Source: Limimaricola soesokkakensis
GTDB taxonomy: Bacteria > Pseudomonadota > Alphaproteobacteria > Rhodobacterales > Rhodobacteraceae
Reading direction: 5' to 3'
Assembly (NCBI RefSeq): GCF_900172345.1
Contig: NZ_FWFY01000017.1
Span: forward strand, 1 to 36,583
Length of the DNA: 36,583 bases
Shown here: piece by piece, positions 17,582 through 26,745 of the stretch
Numbering within the stretch: position 1 is the stretch's first letter
How the letters are laid out: each line of letters starts with the position of its first letter
The notes under the pieces: generated by a model
What the model was told of the DNA's origin: nothing
Databases searched by the model: none
What the model saw: the letters and a program-made list of their open reading frames with translations, nothing else
Program-made: the position numbers and the translations under genes

Positions 17582-18636
17582 ACGACCTTGTTGCACATCT
17601 CGGTGAGGGGGATTCACTGAGCGCGCGCTGATGGTTAGCTCGAGGGCATGCCGAAGCCTTCCCCGACCCGTTACCGCACGACGAACTGGGCAGACTACAA
17701 CGCGGCGCTGCGCAAGCGCGGCTCGCTGTCGGTCTGGTTTGACCCCGAGATGGTCTGGCACGCCGGCAAGACCGGGAAGCGTGGGCGGCCCGAGACTTTC
17801 TCGGACGCTGCGATCCAGACATGCCTCACTCTGAAAGTGCTCTTCGGGCTTCCGCTCCGGCAGACGGTCGGGCTGGTCGAGAGCTTGATCCAGATGGCGG
17901 GGCTGGATTGGCCAGTTCCGGACTATTCGACGCTGTGCCGCCGGCAGGCGCGGATCGCAGTGCAAGTTCCGTATCGCGCGTCAGGACAGCCGCTGAACCT
18001 GTTGATCGACAGCACCGGCATCAAGTTCCGCGGGGACGGCGAATGGCAGGCCCGCAAGCATGGCGCGTGACGCCGAAGGCAATGGCGGAAGGTTCATATT
18101 GCCATGGACGCGGGCACCGGGGATGTGCGCGCGGTCGAGTTCACCTCGAGCCGCCAGGGCGACAGCCCGCTGCTGCCGGACCTGCTGGCGCAGATCCCGC
18201 CGGAGGAGGCGATCGGCACGGTCACAGCTGACGGTGCCTATGATACACGACGATGCCATGGCGCGATCATCGATCGAGCTGCCGACGCGGTCATACCGAT
18301 CCGTCGTAATGGGCGTGTCTGGAAAGAAGACTGTCCCGCTGCTGCCGCGCGAAACGAGATCCTGCGGGCAACTCGGCGCTTGGGCCGGACGTTCTGGAAG
18401 AAGTGGACCGGCTATCACGTCCGAAGCCGGGTCGAGGCCAAGATGAACTGCCTGAAGCTCTTCGGCGAGAGGATCGTGTCACGAGATCCCGACCGCCAAA
18501 CCGCCGGAATCCAGACCCACATCGCCATCATGAACCGCTTCTCGGCCCTTGGACGGGCCGAGATCAGAGCCGTCTGCTGAAGAAAAGCGGAAAAGGGGAC
18601 AGTCATGCTCGCGGCTGCTTTGCGCAACATCGCCCT
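17582..18636 (+). mobile_element. IS5-family insertion sequence (inactive)
   Basis: An element of about 1.05 kb surrounding an IS5-type transposase. TGTTGCACA at 17589-17597 and, inverted, TGCGCAACA at 18621-18629 share the TGTTGC(A/G)CA core seen in terminal repeats of this family. The outer bases match poorly, so the exact ends are estimates and no target duplication could be defined. Confidence 0.5.
17648..18580 (+). pseudogene. IS5-family transposase with an internal stop codon
   Basis: One continuous frame of 310 codons is interrupted by a single TGA at 18068-18070. Before the stop: the N-terminal DUF4096/IS5 region (VWFDPEMVWHAGKTGKRGRP) and the first catalytic aspartate (D121 in LLIDSTGIK). 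After the stop, in the same frame: RRRQWRKVHIAMDAGTG, the second aspartate region VTADGAYDT, and the C-terminal RSRVEAKMNCLKLFGERIVS with the catalytic glutamate. All DDE parts are present, so a single nonsense change (or read-through) separates it from an intact gene. Confidence 0.85.
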
Positions 18637-18661
18637 TGGCAGGAATGGCTGCTCAGCGGAC

Positions 18662-19129
18662 TTAGCAGCCGTCGGGCGCGTGGTCCTTTACGACATTGAT
18701 CTCGACGCCGTGTTCCAGCAGAGCTTTCGCGGCGGTGATGACTTGATTGAAGCCGCCAGTGGAGTCGATTGCCTTCGCAGCAACTTCCTCAGTTGAACCA
18801 TCAAAACCTGTTTCGGTAATCTCCACGAAGGTCATGTTGTTCTTTTGCGGTGTGAACTTCCATTCGACGCTTGTTGCTTTCTCCCCGGCCGCCCACTCGA
18901 TCTTCAAAAGCGCATCTTTCTGAAATCCAATTACCTTCACATCGATTTTCGGCGCGTCGTCATCCATTCCGACGTGCCACTCCACCGATGCACCGGCCTC
19001 GAGACGGCCTGTGCTTTTCGGAAACCAGAACTTGGTCATTTGATCCGGATTGACGAATGCTTCAAACACCTCCTGAACAGGGCGGCGAATGAGCATTTCG
19101 GCTTTGGCTTTGATCTCGTTGTTCGGCAT
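18662..19129 (-). CDS. SRPBCC/AHSA1-family protein
   Basis: A 155-residue cytosolic protein. ATG 19129 is chosen because AGGAGG lies just upstream; the open frame extends to 19333. The sequence has the START/AHSA1-like pattern: IRRPVQEVFEAFVNPDQMTK near residues 14-34, FWFPKSTG, strands with SVEWHVG and VEWKFTP, and a C-terminal long helix (STGGFNQVITAAKALLEHG). Members bind small hydrophobic ligands or act as Hsp90 co-chaperone-like proteins; the substrate cannot be told here. It lies 25 bases from the IS5-type end and stands alone. Confidence 0.85.
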   Translation of the reverse strand: MPNNEIKAKAEMLIRRPVQEVFEAFVNPDQMTKFWFPKSTGRLEAGASVEWHVGMDDDAPKIDVKVIGFQKDALLKIEWAAGEKATSVEWKFTPQKNNMTFVEITETGFDGSTEEVAAKAIDSTGGFNQVITAAKALLEHGVEINVVKDHAPDGC

Positions 19130-19302
19130 AAGGCGTCGCCTCCTGTTGATTAACAGGGTAGCACGGCGGTCGAAAGGTTGGGAGGTTTGGGCTCGGAGCG
19201 ACCTTCGCCGCACGGGATCTGAAAGTAAGCTAAGGGCAGTCCCTGTCGGACGACTCAAATCGGCAGATTTCGATGGCTTCCGAGATCGCAAGCGCCTTGA
19301 TG

Positions 19303-19542
19303 CTAACTCGGCCCCTTCCGCTTCGGGCGCCACGGCATCTTCATGTAAAGATCTCCCGCGCGGAGTTCATCCAACATCTGCCGAAGTCGTTTTGCCTTGG
19401 TGTCTTCGCGCTGTGCCCTGTCGATCCAGCCGAGATAGTCATTGCGTTGATACCACGGTCGTTGGTCGTAACGCTCCCTGAGGCCCGCAGCGCCCAGCGC
19501 CTGCTCGACATGATACGGCATCGGGTGAGGCGGTCGCTTCAT
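19303..19542 (-). CDS. YdeI/OmpD-associated-type small protein
   Basis: A 79-residue protein with the pattern RPWYQRNDYLGWIDRAQRED followed by TKAKRLRQMLDELRAGDLYM and a basic tail (WRPKRKGPS). This matches the short C-terminal domain called bacteriocin-protection, YdeI or OmpD-associated. Members are small cytosolic proteins of uncertain role. The start at 19542 has only an AAGAAG-like ribosome site. The SRPBCC gene lies 173 bases downstream on the same strand. Confidence 0.75.
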   Translation of the reverse strand: MKRPPHPMPYHVEQALGAAGLRERYDQRPWYQRNDYLGWIDRAQREDTKAKRLRQMLDELRAGDLYMKMPWRPKRKGPS

Positions 19543-19702
19543 CTTCTTTTCATCCGATGCTTATGGGCGATGGCCACCATATCAACCGGGTCGAGATGGG
19601 TTGCGCCGACATTCTGCTCCCCACCCTGATGGCGGAAAAAGCCGACTGCACCGCACCATCATCGCCCTGCATACCGGTCAGCTGAAAAGTTGCTCTCGCA
19701 GA

Positions 19703-20212
19703 TCAAGACGTTCTCGCAACGCCGACGACGTAGTTCTCGCCATAAGCCTTCGCGCATTTCGGACAAGTGGTGTAGAAGAAATAGATGTCGTCATCTTCGT
19801 CGCCGGTCTTTCCCGCCAGTTCGCGCATCTCATGATACCAGTTCCCGGCATCACGGTATGGGCCCTCGAAGACCTTCGTCACGAAATCTCCGGATAAGGT
19901 GACGCTTTCTTCGTTCGGGACCGGGCCGGAGATCGCAAAGAGGTGTTCTGCCGACCACGGCGACAGATCCCGGCTCAGAACGATGAAATCGTTCGCGTCA
20001 CGGGCTTGCGCAGCGTCGATGTGCTTCTGGACGCGCTCGAAGACCCGACCCATGTTCAGAGGCACATGCATCATCGCCGTCGTGGTCGCTCGCACGAAGT
20101 TCTTGTCCTCGAAGTGCAGCTTGGCACCGTCCCAGCCTTCCGGGTTGAACCGCGGGCAGCACCCTGTGGGGTTGTCGCTGTCATCGTAGCGCGGGAGAGC
20201 ATTGGTCTCCAT
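19703..20212 (-). CDS. Conserved CxxC protein of unknown function
   Basis: A 169-residue cytosolic protein starting at ATG 20212 (METNALPRYDD...), with AGGAGG upstream. It has an early GCCPRFNPEGWDG segment, a central FVRATTTAMMHVPLNMG region, and near the C-terminus YFFYTTCPKCAKAYGENYVV, with a CxxC pair that may bind zinc or act in redox. Similar proteins are often labelled hydrolase in databases without evidence; I see no catalytic motif. It stands alone in a patch of small genes with the SRPBCC and YdeI-type genes. Confidence 0.7.
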   Translation of the reverse strand: METNALPRYDDSDNPTGCCPRFNPEGWDGAKLHFEDKNFVRATTTAMMHVPLNMGRVFERVQKHIDAAQARDANDFIVLSRDLSPWSAEHLFAISGPVPNEESVTLSGDFVTKVFEGPYRDAGNWYHEMRELAGKTGDEDDDIYFFYTTCPKCAKAYGENYVVGVARTS

Positions 20213-20242
20213 GGGACCCTCCTTTGGTTGCAGGTGGGGCAT

Positions 20243-20556
20243 CTTACCCGACCGGAACCCCTCGCGCCTTGATCCTGCTCAGGTCGGTGGCGAGACCACT
20301 GGGGCTTTTTGAGCCGACCCAAGCTGCGGGTGAACGAAGCCCGCGCCAGACAGGCCACGGCGTCATGTCGGGGTCGATGGGCCGGCAACCCGCGCCCCAG
20401 CACGCCATGCGGCACCGATGCCTTGGCATCTCGGGGCAGACCGTGACGCGGCTGAAAGGGGTCGGTTCGGGCCGCAGATGCAAGTTGGCGCGCCGGTGAT
20501 CGCTATCTGCTTCCCGCGGTTGCGCAGATAGCTTCATTCCGAGATCGGGCGGCGTC
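20243..20556. other. Intergenic stretch without a recognised gene
   Basis: About 310 bases between the CxxC protein gene and the EEP-family gene. I see no gene, RNA or repeat. The frames covering it lack start signals and family features. Confidence 0.4.
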
Positions 20557-21477
20557 TCACAGCCCCGAGAACTCGATTGTCACCGCCGCGTGATCGCTGG
20601 CATGCGGCCTATGCCGTCCAACACCGACAAGCCTTGCCCTGTGCATCCGCGATGCTTCGGTTCCCAAGCCACGGCGCACCACGACCGGCTCAGCATGTGG
20701 CCACTTCGTTGCAAGCGCTGGCGATCCGAGAAGCATATCCGGGCAGTGGTATGTCCTCGAGTGCGGATCGTAGTAGGTCCAGCGGCTGTGAACCGGCGTC
20801 CGCTTCATCAGATCGATCGAGAAACCTACCTCCAGCGGCGCAATGGCGCGCTCGCGCGAGCCGCTCCCGACATCCGGCTCATTGAGATCGCCAATTATGA
20901 GCCAGAGGCCGTCCGCAGGGTTTTCGAACTGACGTTCGACAAGGCGACGGGTCGCCAGCGCTTCCAATCTGCGCGTGGTCCAGGCCACGCTTGCATCTGG
21001 GTAGGGAGACTTGAAATGGCAGACGAACAGCGTCAGCCGACCGATCGTGACCATCAGGCAATCTCGACGAAAGACCGGCAGGTGCGGATTGACCCCGTCC
21101 GGCGGGGCTATGCCGGCTTCCGCCAATGTGAGCGATGCATGACTCCGGACTGCACCGACCCGGCGACGGGAAAGTAAAGCAACATCGAGGCCACGACCGT
21201 CATTGCCGGGTTGGCAGATGCGTTCGCCATATGGACGCACTCCCGCTGGCAGCAAATACGCGTCGTGAAAGTGCTCGAGCGTTACAAGATCGAACACTTC
21301 TTGCAGGGCCACCACGTCCGCGTTGATCTCCTTGAGAAGTTCCGCGGTCAGTTTGCGATCGGCTTCGTCGAGAGCGGTATCCTCCGGATCGTCGGAGTCC
21401 CAAGCCCCATGAAGCTGCTTGCTGCCGTCAGTCTTCAGAAGCCGCAGATTCTGAACATTCAATGTCGCTATGCGCAT
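20557..21477 (-). CDS. Endonuclease/exonuclease/phosphatase-family protein
   Basis: A 306-residue member of the EEP (DNase I-like) superfamily. The conserved metal/catalytic blocks are in order: MRIATLNVQNLR near the N-terminus (N7), ADVVALQEV (the metal-binding glutamate), the central VCHFKSPYP, IIGDLNEPD, and the C-terminal PHASDHAAVTIEF with the catalytic DH pair. These enzymes cleave phosphodiester bonds in nucleic acids or lipids; the substrate is not clear. No signal peptide is present. GTG 21489 is an alternative start, but ATG 21477 has a GGGG ribosome site. It is divergent from the bactofilin-like gene. Confidence 0.88.
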   Translation of the reverse strand: MRIATLNVQNLRLLKTDGSKQLHGAWDSDDPEDTALDEADRKLTAELLKEINADVVALQEVFDLVTLEHFHDAYLLPAGVRPYGERICQPGNDGRGLDVALLSRRRVGAVRSHASLTLAEAGIAPPDGVNPHLPVFRRDCLMVTIGRLTLFVCHFKSPYPDASVAWTTRRLEALATRRLVERQFENPADGLWLIIGDLNEPDVGSGSRERAIAPLEVGFSIDLMKRTPVHSRWTYYDPHSRTYHCPDMLLGSPALATKWPHAEPVVVRRGLGTEASRMHRARLVGVGRHRPHASDHAAVTIEFSGL

Positions 21478-21738
21478 GATCCCCAACACATCGCGTATGG
21501 GCGGGCTTTCAGAAAGACCCGGCAGATCGGAGCCCCACGCCGAGGCGCGCCGAATGAACGGCCCAAGCTGTCAGCTGTCCGGACCACCGCATTGCATGCC
21601 CGCGCGATGCCGGCGGTGCGCACAACGGAGTGGTCTGGCGATGATGGCACTCCAGCCGGTTCGCGTCGATTGATTTGGCGCAAGGCGGAGCATTCCGGAT
21701 GCCGTAGGATCTTGCCTGCCGGCGAACGGAGGCAAGAC

Positions 21739-22848
21739 ATGGCAAGGTTTCTTCTGGCTTTGGTTTCAGGCGTCGTTGCGGTGCCAGGCTGGGCACAGTC
21801 CGATGCTGTGTCCTTCGGCATTGGCGAAGACTTTTTCCTGGCCGGGCGATCGGTAAGTCATGTCGATGCCGGGACCGATGACCTGTTCATGGCGGGCGAA
21901 AGAGTGGCGGGAAAGGCCGACGTTGCCGGCTCGGCGCATCTGGCAGGCCGCGAGGTCACCATGGAGGGGACGGTGGGTGGCGATGCCTATGCGGCGGGGG
22001 AAGAGGTTTCTCTTCAGGGCGATGTGTTTGGAGATGTGACCATCGCCGGGCGCGCGGTGTCTGTCGCGAACGTTGGCGGTGATCTGCGAGCTGCCGCCTC
22101 CGAACTACGGCTGAGTGGCGACATCGGGGGCTATGCGATGGTGGCGGCCGAAGCCGTTGCATTCGATGCGGCGGTGGCAGGAGATGTGCGCCTCGCGGCG
22201 CAGAGGGTGGACTGGGGGCAAGCCGCGACGATCGCCGGACGGCTGCTTGTCTATGAAGCCGAGTCCGGCGCTCTCGAGATTCCCGAGCGCGTGCTGCCCG
22301 TCGACCGGATCGAACGGCGTGAGATCGAGGAATGGGATGGGCCGCGACAGCCAAGTTGGCGATGGGCCCTTGCCGGGTTCTTCCTGGGGGTGGTCGTGGT
22401 GGCAGCGCTGGCCGCGCTGGTTGCAGCCTTGGTGCCGGAGCGACTGGCTGAAATGCGGCGGCAGATACTGGCGCGGCCGTTCCGCAGTTTGTGGTTCGGC
22501 TTTCTGGCACAGTCGACGGTGATAGGAGCGGGCGTGGTATTCGCGATGACCATCGTCGGATTGCTGCTGACCCCGGCTATGGTGGTTCTGGCGCTCGTCG
22601 CCGGGTTGGCCGGGTATATCGTGGCAGCCTATGCGTTCGGAGTCGGCCTGCTGCTGGCGTTCGGCAGGCATGAGCCGGACACCATCGGTGATCGGGCGCT
22701 GGCTGCGGGCGTCGGGGCGACGGCCGCGGGACTTGTTGGGCTGATCCCGTTTCTGGGCTGGCTTTTTGTCCTTGCGCTGGTTCTCTCAGGGATCGGGGCG
22801 ATCACTGCGCGGGTGCTCCGACCCGAGTTCTTCGTGGATAGGCATTGA
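21739..22848 (+). CDS. Bactofilin-like beta-repeat domain fused to a polytopic membrane domain
   Basis: A 369-residue protein starting at ATG 21739 with GGAGG upstream. Residues 1-20 form a signal peptide. Residues ~40-170 show repeated short strands of the form AG..V.G.A.VAG.AHLAG, the right-handed beta-helix style of polymer-forming bactofilins. The second half (about 210-360) has four or five hydrophobic segments (WALAGFFLGVVVVAALAALV, VVFAMTIVGLLLTPAMVVLA and others). Exported bactofilin-like proteins with a membrane tail are widespread but uncharacterised; a role in envelope organisation is inferred. It stands alone. Confidence 0.8.
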   Translation: MARFLLALVSGVVAVPGWAQSDAVSFGIGEDFFLAGRSVSHVDAGTDDLFMAGERVAGKADVAGSAHLAGREVTMEGTVGGDAYAAGEEVSLQGDVFGDVTIAGRAVSVANVGGDLRAAASELRLSGDIGGYAMVAAEAVAFDAAVAGDVRLAAQRVDWGQAATIAGRLLVYEAESGALEIPERVLPVDRIERREIEEWDGPRQPSWRWALAGFFLGVVVVAALAALVAALVPERLAEMRRQILARPFRSLWFGFLAQSTVIGAGVVFAMTIVGLLLTPAMVVLALVAGLAGYIVAAYAFGVGLLLAFGRHEPDTIGDRALAAGVGATAAGLVGLIPFLGWLFVLALVLSGIGAITARVLRPEFFVDRH

Positions 22849-23318
22849 GATGAATGGCGCGAATGATTCGAGTAGCAAGCCATACGTAGCCGCCTCGTTT
22901 GCGGGCAAGACCGCCGATTATCCAATCTGCGCTGCGGTCGTCATGAATGCCCGTATTCGGCGAGGCAGTCAGCCGTTCTTCAGGTTCTGCAACGGGCCGA
23001 CCGCGGCACAGCACCTTATGCTGCAACTGCGAAAAACCGCAGGTTTAGCGCGGTCAGTAAGGGCTCGTTCCCGACCTTCGTCGGGCAGTTCCCCACCGAC
23101 TACTTCGGCAGGTCCAATTGAGACCGCCCCTTCATTCTTCAGTGGAGCGGCGGGCTGTCCCTCGTGTCGGCAAGAAGGGGAGTTCGGCTCGTAAAGGCAC
23201 CCATTTCTGGAATGCCACCTTTGAGGAGGGCGAACAGCTCTTTGCCTCGGCCGTCTCGACGGAACGCGTCAGCTGTCTGCCCGCCTAAGGGCGCGAGTCT
23301 CTTGCAGCGCACCCAGAC
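22849..23318. other. Gene-poor stretch
   Basis: No intact gene. The frames are short and show no family features. Base composition is more even than in the copper blocks. Confidence 0.4.
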
Positions 23319-23510
23319 TCAGACCTCAGCGTTGGAGGAGACCCAAGGCCGAACGATGCTGGCCAAATGGTAAAGCTGCGCCAAACGCTGCTGATCCCAA
23401 GAGAGATGGGCCAACTGCTCGGGCTGGATGGCCAAGGCCTGGGCCATCAGGTCGGCATCAATGAATCCGTCGTCGCGAACACAGTCGTCGAGTAGTCGTG
23501 CCGTGGACAT
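23319..23510 (-). CDS. Shortened MbcA/ParS/Xre-type antitoxin-like protein
   Basis: A 63-residue protein with GAGGG seven bases before ATG 23510. The N-terminus (DDGFIDADLMAQALAIQPEQ) resembles the first helices of Xre/MbcA antitoxins. The rest (QQRLAQLYHLASIVRPW) resembles the helix that follows the HTH in that family, as in the antitoxin at 16837 (ERRLADLIQILTKLTDW). The middle of the HTH and the whole toxin-binding C-terminus are missing, which suggests an internal deletion and truncation. No toxin gene is next to it. Confidence 0.4.
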   Translation of the reverse strand: MSTARLLDDCVRDDGFIDADLMAQALAIQPEQLAHLSWDQQRLAQLYHLASIVRPWVSSNAEV

Positions 23511-24401
23511 ACTGAAACCCTCATTCGTTGCTCATGGACTGATCGATCAATTCGTTACCAGGCAAACTCGTGAGTATCGCAACGCTCTGTGAGCACCGCC
23601 TGCTAACAACAAGGACAGGGCAGTGGCTGTGCGTTGTCTTCGTCATGACGTTCCAATCTGCGCCTCGCTGCCCAAGGGTCAAGCAAAGCTGGACACTTAC
23701 ATCCTGAGGGTAATCAGCGGGCCAAGAAGCTCGCGTTGAGCAGACAGCGGGTGACCTGTCGCACGGCCCCGTCGGCCATATGCCGGCAGGGTCTGTGCGA
23801 CCGAACCGGCGACCCAACATGTCGCCACGCGTCTGAGGATTGCGAAAAGACCGGGGGAACCCCAGTCACAATAGAGCGTTCCTGACGCACTGTTCCGACA
23901 ACGGTGAAGAAGGGGCAGCGCGTGCCGGTCAGGGATATTTTCCTCGCCCGGCGCGCGTGGCTTTCGACATTTAACTGGCCCCGCTTCCACTGGACTGAAT
24001 GCTGCTCGCAGTTGCCTTTGTATGCCTTCAGTTGCATGTCGGCTTATAGGCATTCACGAACGAAATACTCGCATCTGGCCAAGCTCGTCTTGCTGTCGCA
24101 AGAAAGTTAGCCGTGGCCACGGCGGTTCTTGCGCACCACCTCAGTGCCGACCCTTGCATATATCAACTCGCGTAAATTGACTCCGTCCGCTCCGAGGTCC
24201 TTTCACGGACGTAGATGGACCCACTTCGTTAAAGCAACCAACTCGAACCGGACTTTCGCTGCACCGGTCAGGAGTGTCAGCTCTGGGCCGGGGGCGCCAA
24301 TCGGTTATTAGGCCGCGAACCGACTTTGCAGAGTCCGCTTCCTGCGCATTCCAGACATTGGAGCAAAGTGCTGTAAGGCGTTTGCGCGGTATTTGTAGAA
24401 A
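23511..24401. other. Long stretch without recognised genes
   Basis: About 890 bases. Short frames on both strands lack plausible starts and families. I see no tRNA, clear terminator or repeat. It may be a decayed region at the join between the patchwork and the next functional block. Confidence 0.4.
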
Positions 24402-25358
24402 TTACTCGAACTCCATCTGCTCGAAGACGCGGCCCGCGTTCTTTGTTGCCAGTTCCTCGAAGGTGTCGAGATGCGCGAAGGGGCTCTGGTCGACGTAATA
24501 GGCATCCGCCAGACCGCCGCCTGCGTCGAGATGCGCGCCGATCTTCTCGCGCAGCCAGACGAGGTAGTTGCGGGTGTAGCGCCGCACCTGATCCATGTTG
24601 GTCGGGTGGCCATGGCCGGGGATGACATAGGTCGCGCCCAAGGGCTCGAAGGCGGTTTCCCATGTTTCGATCCAGGCGCGGGTGTCGGTGTCGGCGAAGA
24701 CCGGCAGCATGCGCTCGTGAAACGCCATGTCACCCGAGATCACCAGTTTCTGCTCGGGCAGCCAGACCACGATGTCGCCGGGGCTGTGGGCCGGGCCGAG
24801 GTAGAGCACCTCGATCGGGAAATCTCCGAAGGGCACGGTGTAGCTTTCTTCGAACGTCTCGGTCGGGCCTTGAAGACGGGTCGTCTCGAACCGGTCGCGC
24901 AGCAGCCGCTCGCCTGCCAGGAACGAAGCGTCGCCGTCCTCCTCGAAGGCGCGCGCTGCCTCCGTATGGGCCAGAACCGGCACGCCCTCGTCGACCCAGT
25001 AGCCGTTGCCGAGCATCGCGTGGCCCTGTCCGTTCTCGTCGATCACCAGCTTCACCGGCTGGTCGGTCACCGTGCGGATCTCGTCGTGCAGCGCCTGCGC
25101 CAGACCGCGGCTGGCGCCCGCGTTGACCACCACCACCCCGTCGCCGGTGACGATGAAGCTCAGATTGTTGTTGTGCCCGGCATTCTCGTAGGTCGGCGGA
25201 GCGGTGGCGCCGGTGGCGGTCCAGACGCCGGGGAGGAACTCCACCGGCTTGGCGTAGAGCAGCGAGCCCGGATACTGATCCGCGATGTCCTCGTCGGCCA
25301 GTGCCTCGGTGGCGGCGAACAGCGTCAGGGCGGCCAGCACGCCGGGAATATGTCTCAT
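24402..25358 (-). CDS. Exported MBL-fold protein with an altered metal-binding motif
   Basis: A 318-residue exported protein starting at ATG 25358 with AGGAG upstream; the signal peptide is residues 1-21. The metallo-beta-lactamase fold is clear, resembling SoxH-like and quinoprotein-associated exported hydrolases. The first metal motif, usually HxHxDH, is replaced by ENGQGHAMLGN (N109, Q111, H113, A114). The later ligands are present: H191 (GPAHSPGD), D210 (ISGDMAF) and the HGH of the PGHGHP segment. It may bind a single metal or use a different ligand set. It is the most downstream minus-strand gene of the LDT/Dsb block, 98 bases after LDT copy 2. Confidence 0.85.
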   Translation of the reverse strand: MRHIPGVLAALTLFAATEALADEDIADQYPGSLLYAKPVEFLPGVWTATGATAPPTYENAGHNNNLSFIVTGDGVVVVNAGASRGLAQALHDEIRTVTDQPVKLVIDENGQGHAMLGNGYWVDEGVPVLAHTEAARAFEEDGDASFLAGERLLRDRFETTRLQGPTETFEESYTVPFGDFPIEVLYLGPAHSPGDIVVWLPEQKLVISGDMAFHERMLPVFADTDTRAWIETWETAFEPLGATYVIPGHGHPTNMDQVRRYTRNYLVWLREKIGAHLDAGGGLADAYYVDQSPFAHLDTFEELATKNAGRVFEQMEFE

Positions 25359-25456
25359 CGAAATCCTCTCCTCCTGCCGCACGACGGGCGGGGCGTCTCG
25401 CCGGAGAGCATGGTGGCGCGGGCGGCGGTGGTCCAGCCCGCACCGCCCGCAAGGCT

Positions 25457-26035
25457 TCAGATGATGCGGACTTGCGTGCCGACCGGGGTGATGGCGAAGA
25501 GCTGGGCAACCATCTCGTTGTAGAGACCGATGCAGCCATCGGAGGAGGGCCGCCCGATCTTGCGGGTGTCATGCGTGCCGTGGATCAGGTAGGCGGGCCA
25601 GCTCAGATACATCGCGTGGGTGCCGAGCGGGTTGTCGGGGCCGGGCGGCATGTAGCGCAGCTCGGGATTGCGCTCGACCTGGCTCGGCGTCGGGGTCCAG
25701 TCGGGGCCGACCTTCTTGCGCACGATCTCGGTGTAGCCGCGCTTGGTCAGCTCCTCGGAGATCGGAATCGAGGTCGGGAAGACGCGGTAGTCCGAGGCAT
25801 CGGCGTTCCAGTAGTGCAGCGCGCGCGACTGGGTGTCGGCGACGATGGTGGCGACACCGAGCGTGTCGAAGTGATCCTGCCAATACTGGGTGCGGAAGCT
25901 CGACACGTTGCGCTGCACGGGGGCCTGCGCGGGAGGCCGTGCGGACTGTGCGCGCAACAGCGAGGGGGTGGCCAGCGCGGTCGTGGCGGCAGCCGCGCCA
26001 AAAAGCGCCTGCCGGCGGGTGGGGGTGGTGCTCAT
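25457..26035 (-). CDS. L,D-transpeptidase (YkuD domain), copy 2
   Basis: A 192-residue exported protein with a Tat-like RR leader (residues 1-30, TRRQALFGAAAATTALATPS). The YkuD domain ends with YLIHGTHD...SSDGCIGLYN, in which the catalytic His and Cys are conserved (SDGCIGL replaces the more common SHGC). It is less similar to LDT copies 1 and 4 than those are to each other. A CTTATC-N5-CTTAAG element lies 56 bases upstream of its start. It shares a direction with the DsbA-like gene, 77 bases away, but has its own putative control site. Confidence 0.9.
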   Translation of the reverse strand: MSTTPTRRQALFGAAAATTALATPSLLRAQSARPPAQAPVQRNVSSFRTQYWQDHFDTLGVATIVADTQSRALHYWNADASDYRVFPTSIPISEELTKRGYTEIVRKKVGPDWTPTPSQVERNPELRYMPPGPDNPLGTHAMYLSWPAYLIHGTHDTRKIGRPSSDGCIGLYNEMVAQLFAITPVGTQVRII

Positions 26036-26090
26036 CTTGCCTGTGGTCCTGCTCTTGGTTGGGAGGCCGGGACAGGTCGACCACGGTCGC

Positions 26091-26107
26091 CTTATCCCAG
26101 CCTTAAG
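26091..26107. promoter_or_regulatory. PmrA-box-like site upstream of LDT copy 2
   Basis: CTTATC-N5-CTTAAG (half-sites 26091-26096 and 26102-26107), 56 bases upstream of the LDT start. It has the same 11-bp repeat period as the site at 30167, with one degenerate half. Confidence 0.5.
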
Positions 26108-26112
26108 GGGGC

Positions 26113-26745
26113 TCAGCCGCGCGCCATCGCGATCGCGTTCTCGAGCCCGGCCTTGTCCATCGCGCCGGGGTAGATCACCGTGCCGATGATGAAGGCGGGC
26201 GTGCCGCGCAGCTGGAAGGCTGCTGCCTGCGCGCCGTTGCGGGTGAGAAGCCCGTCCCACTTGTCGCGGTTCTCGCCATAGGCGGCGTCGAGCGCCGCGA
26301 CGTCGAGCCCGGCCTCGGCGAGCGTCTCCTCGATCAGCGTGTCGTCCAGCCGCCCCTCGGTCGCCATCAGTGCGTCGTTCGCGGTCAGGTAGGAGTCGAG
26401 CGAGGCCGCGCCGAGCGCCAGCTGAGCCGCGCGCACCGATGGCGCGCCGAAGATCGGCCAATCCTTCATCACCAGCCGGACATTGCCGTCTGCTTCGACC
26501 ACCTCGTTCAGGACCGGGTGGTTCGCCTTGCAGTAGGGGCATTGGTAGTCGAAGAACTCGACGATGGTGACGTCGCCCTCGGGGTTGCCGAGCACCGGGT
26601 TGGCGGGGTCGAACATCACCTCGTCGATGGTCGGGCGCAGCGGCTGCTCCTGCGCGCGCGCCGAGCGCGTCGCGGTCCAGAGCGTGATGCCGCCCAAGGC
26701 GAGCAGGCCGCCGGTGAGCGCGGTGCGGCGGGTGAGGTTGGTCAT
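26113..26745 (-). CDS. DsbA/DsbG-like periplasmic thiol-disulfide protein
   Basis: A 210-residue exported thioredoxin-fold protein with an RR leader (residues 6-31, RRTALTGGLLALGGITLW). The active site is CPYC (C69, C72) in FFDYQCPYC, with the cis-proline in RGTPAFI near residue 188. The long helical insertion between them is that of DsbA-family proteins (Com1/ScsC-like). Such proteins oxidise or isomerise disulfides; with DsbD and the TlpA-like protein in the same operon, a reducing or copper-related role is likely. The start overlaps the stop of LDT copy 3 (ATGA). Confidence 0.92.
   Translation of the reverse strand: MTNLTRRTALTGGLLALGGITLWTATRSARAQEQPLRPTIDEVMFDPANPVLGNPEGDVTIVEFFDYQCPYCKANHPVLNEVVEADGNVRLVMKDWPIFGAPSVRAAQLALGAASLDSYLTANDALMATEGRLDDTLIEETLAEAGLDVAALDAAYGENRDKWDGLLTRNGAQAAAFQLRGTPAFIIGTVIYPGAMDKAGLENAIAMARG

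Noticed and set aside
22766-24311. Several 60-140-codon frames across the long gene-poor stretch
   Set aside because: They overlap each other on both strands, lack ribosome sites and show no recognisable domains; only the 63-codon frame at 23319-23510 has a good ribosome site and a family resemblance.
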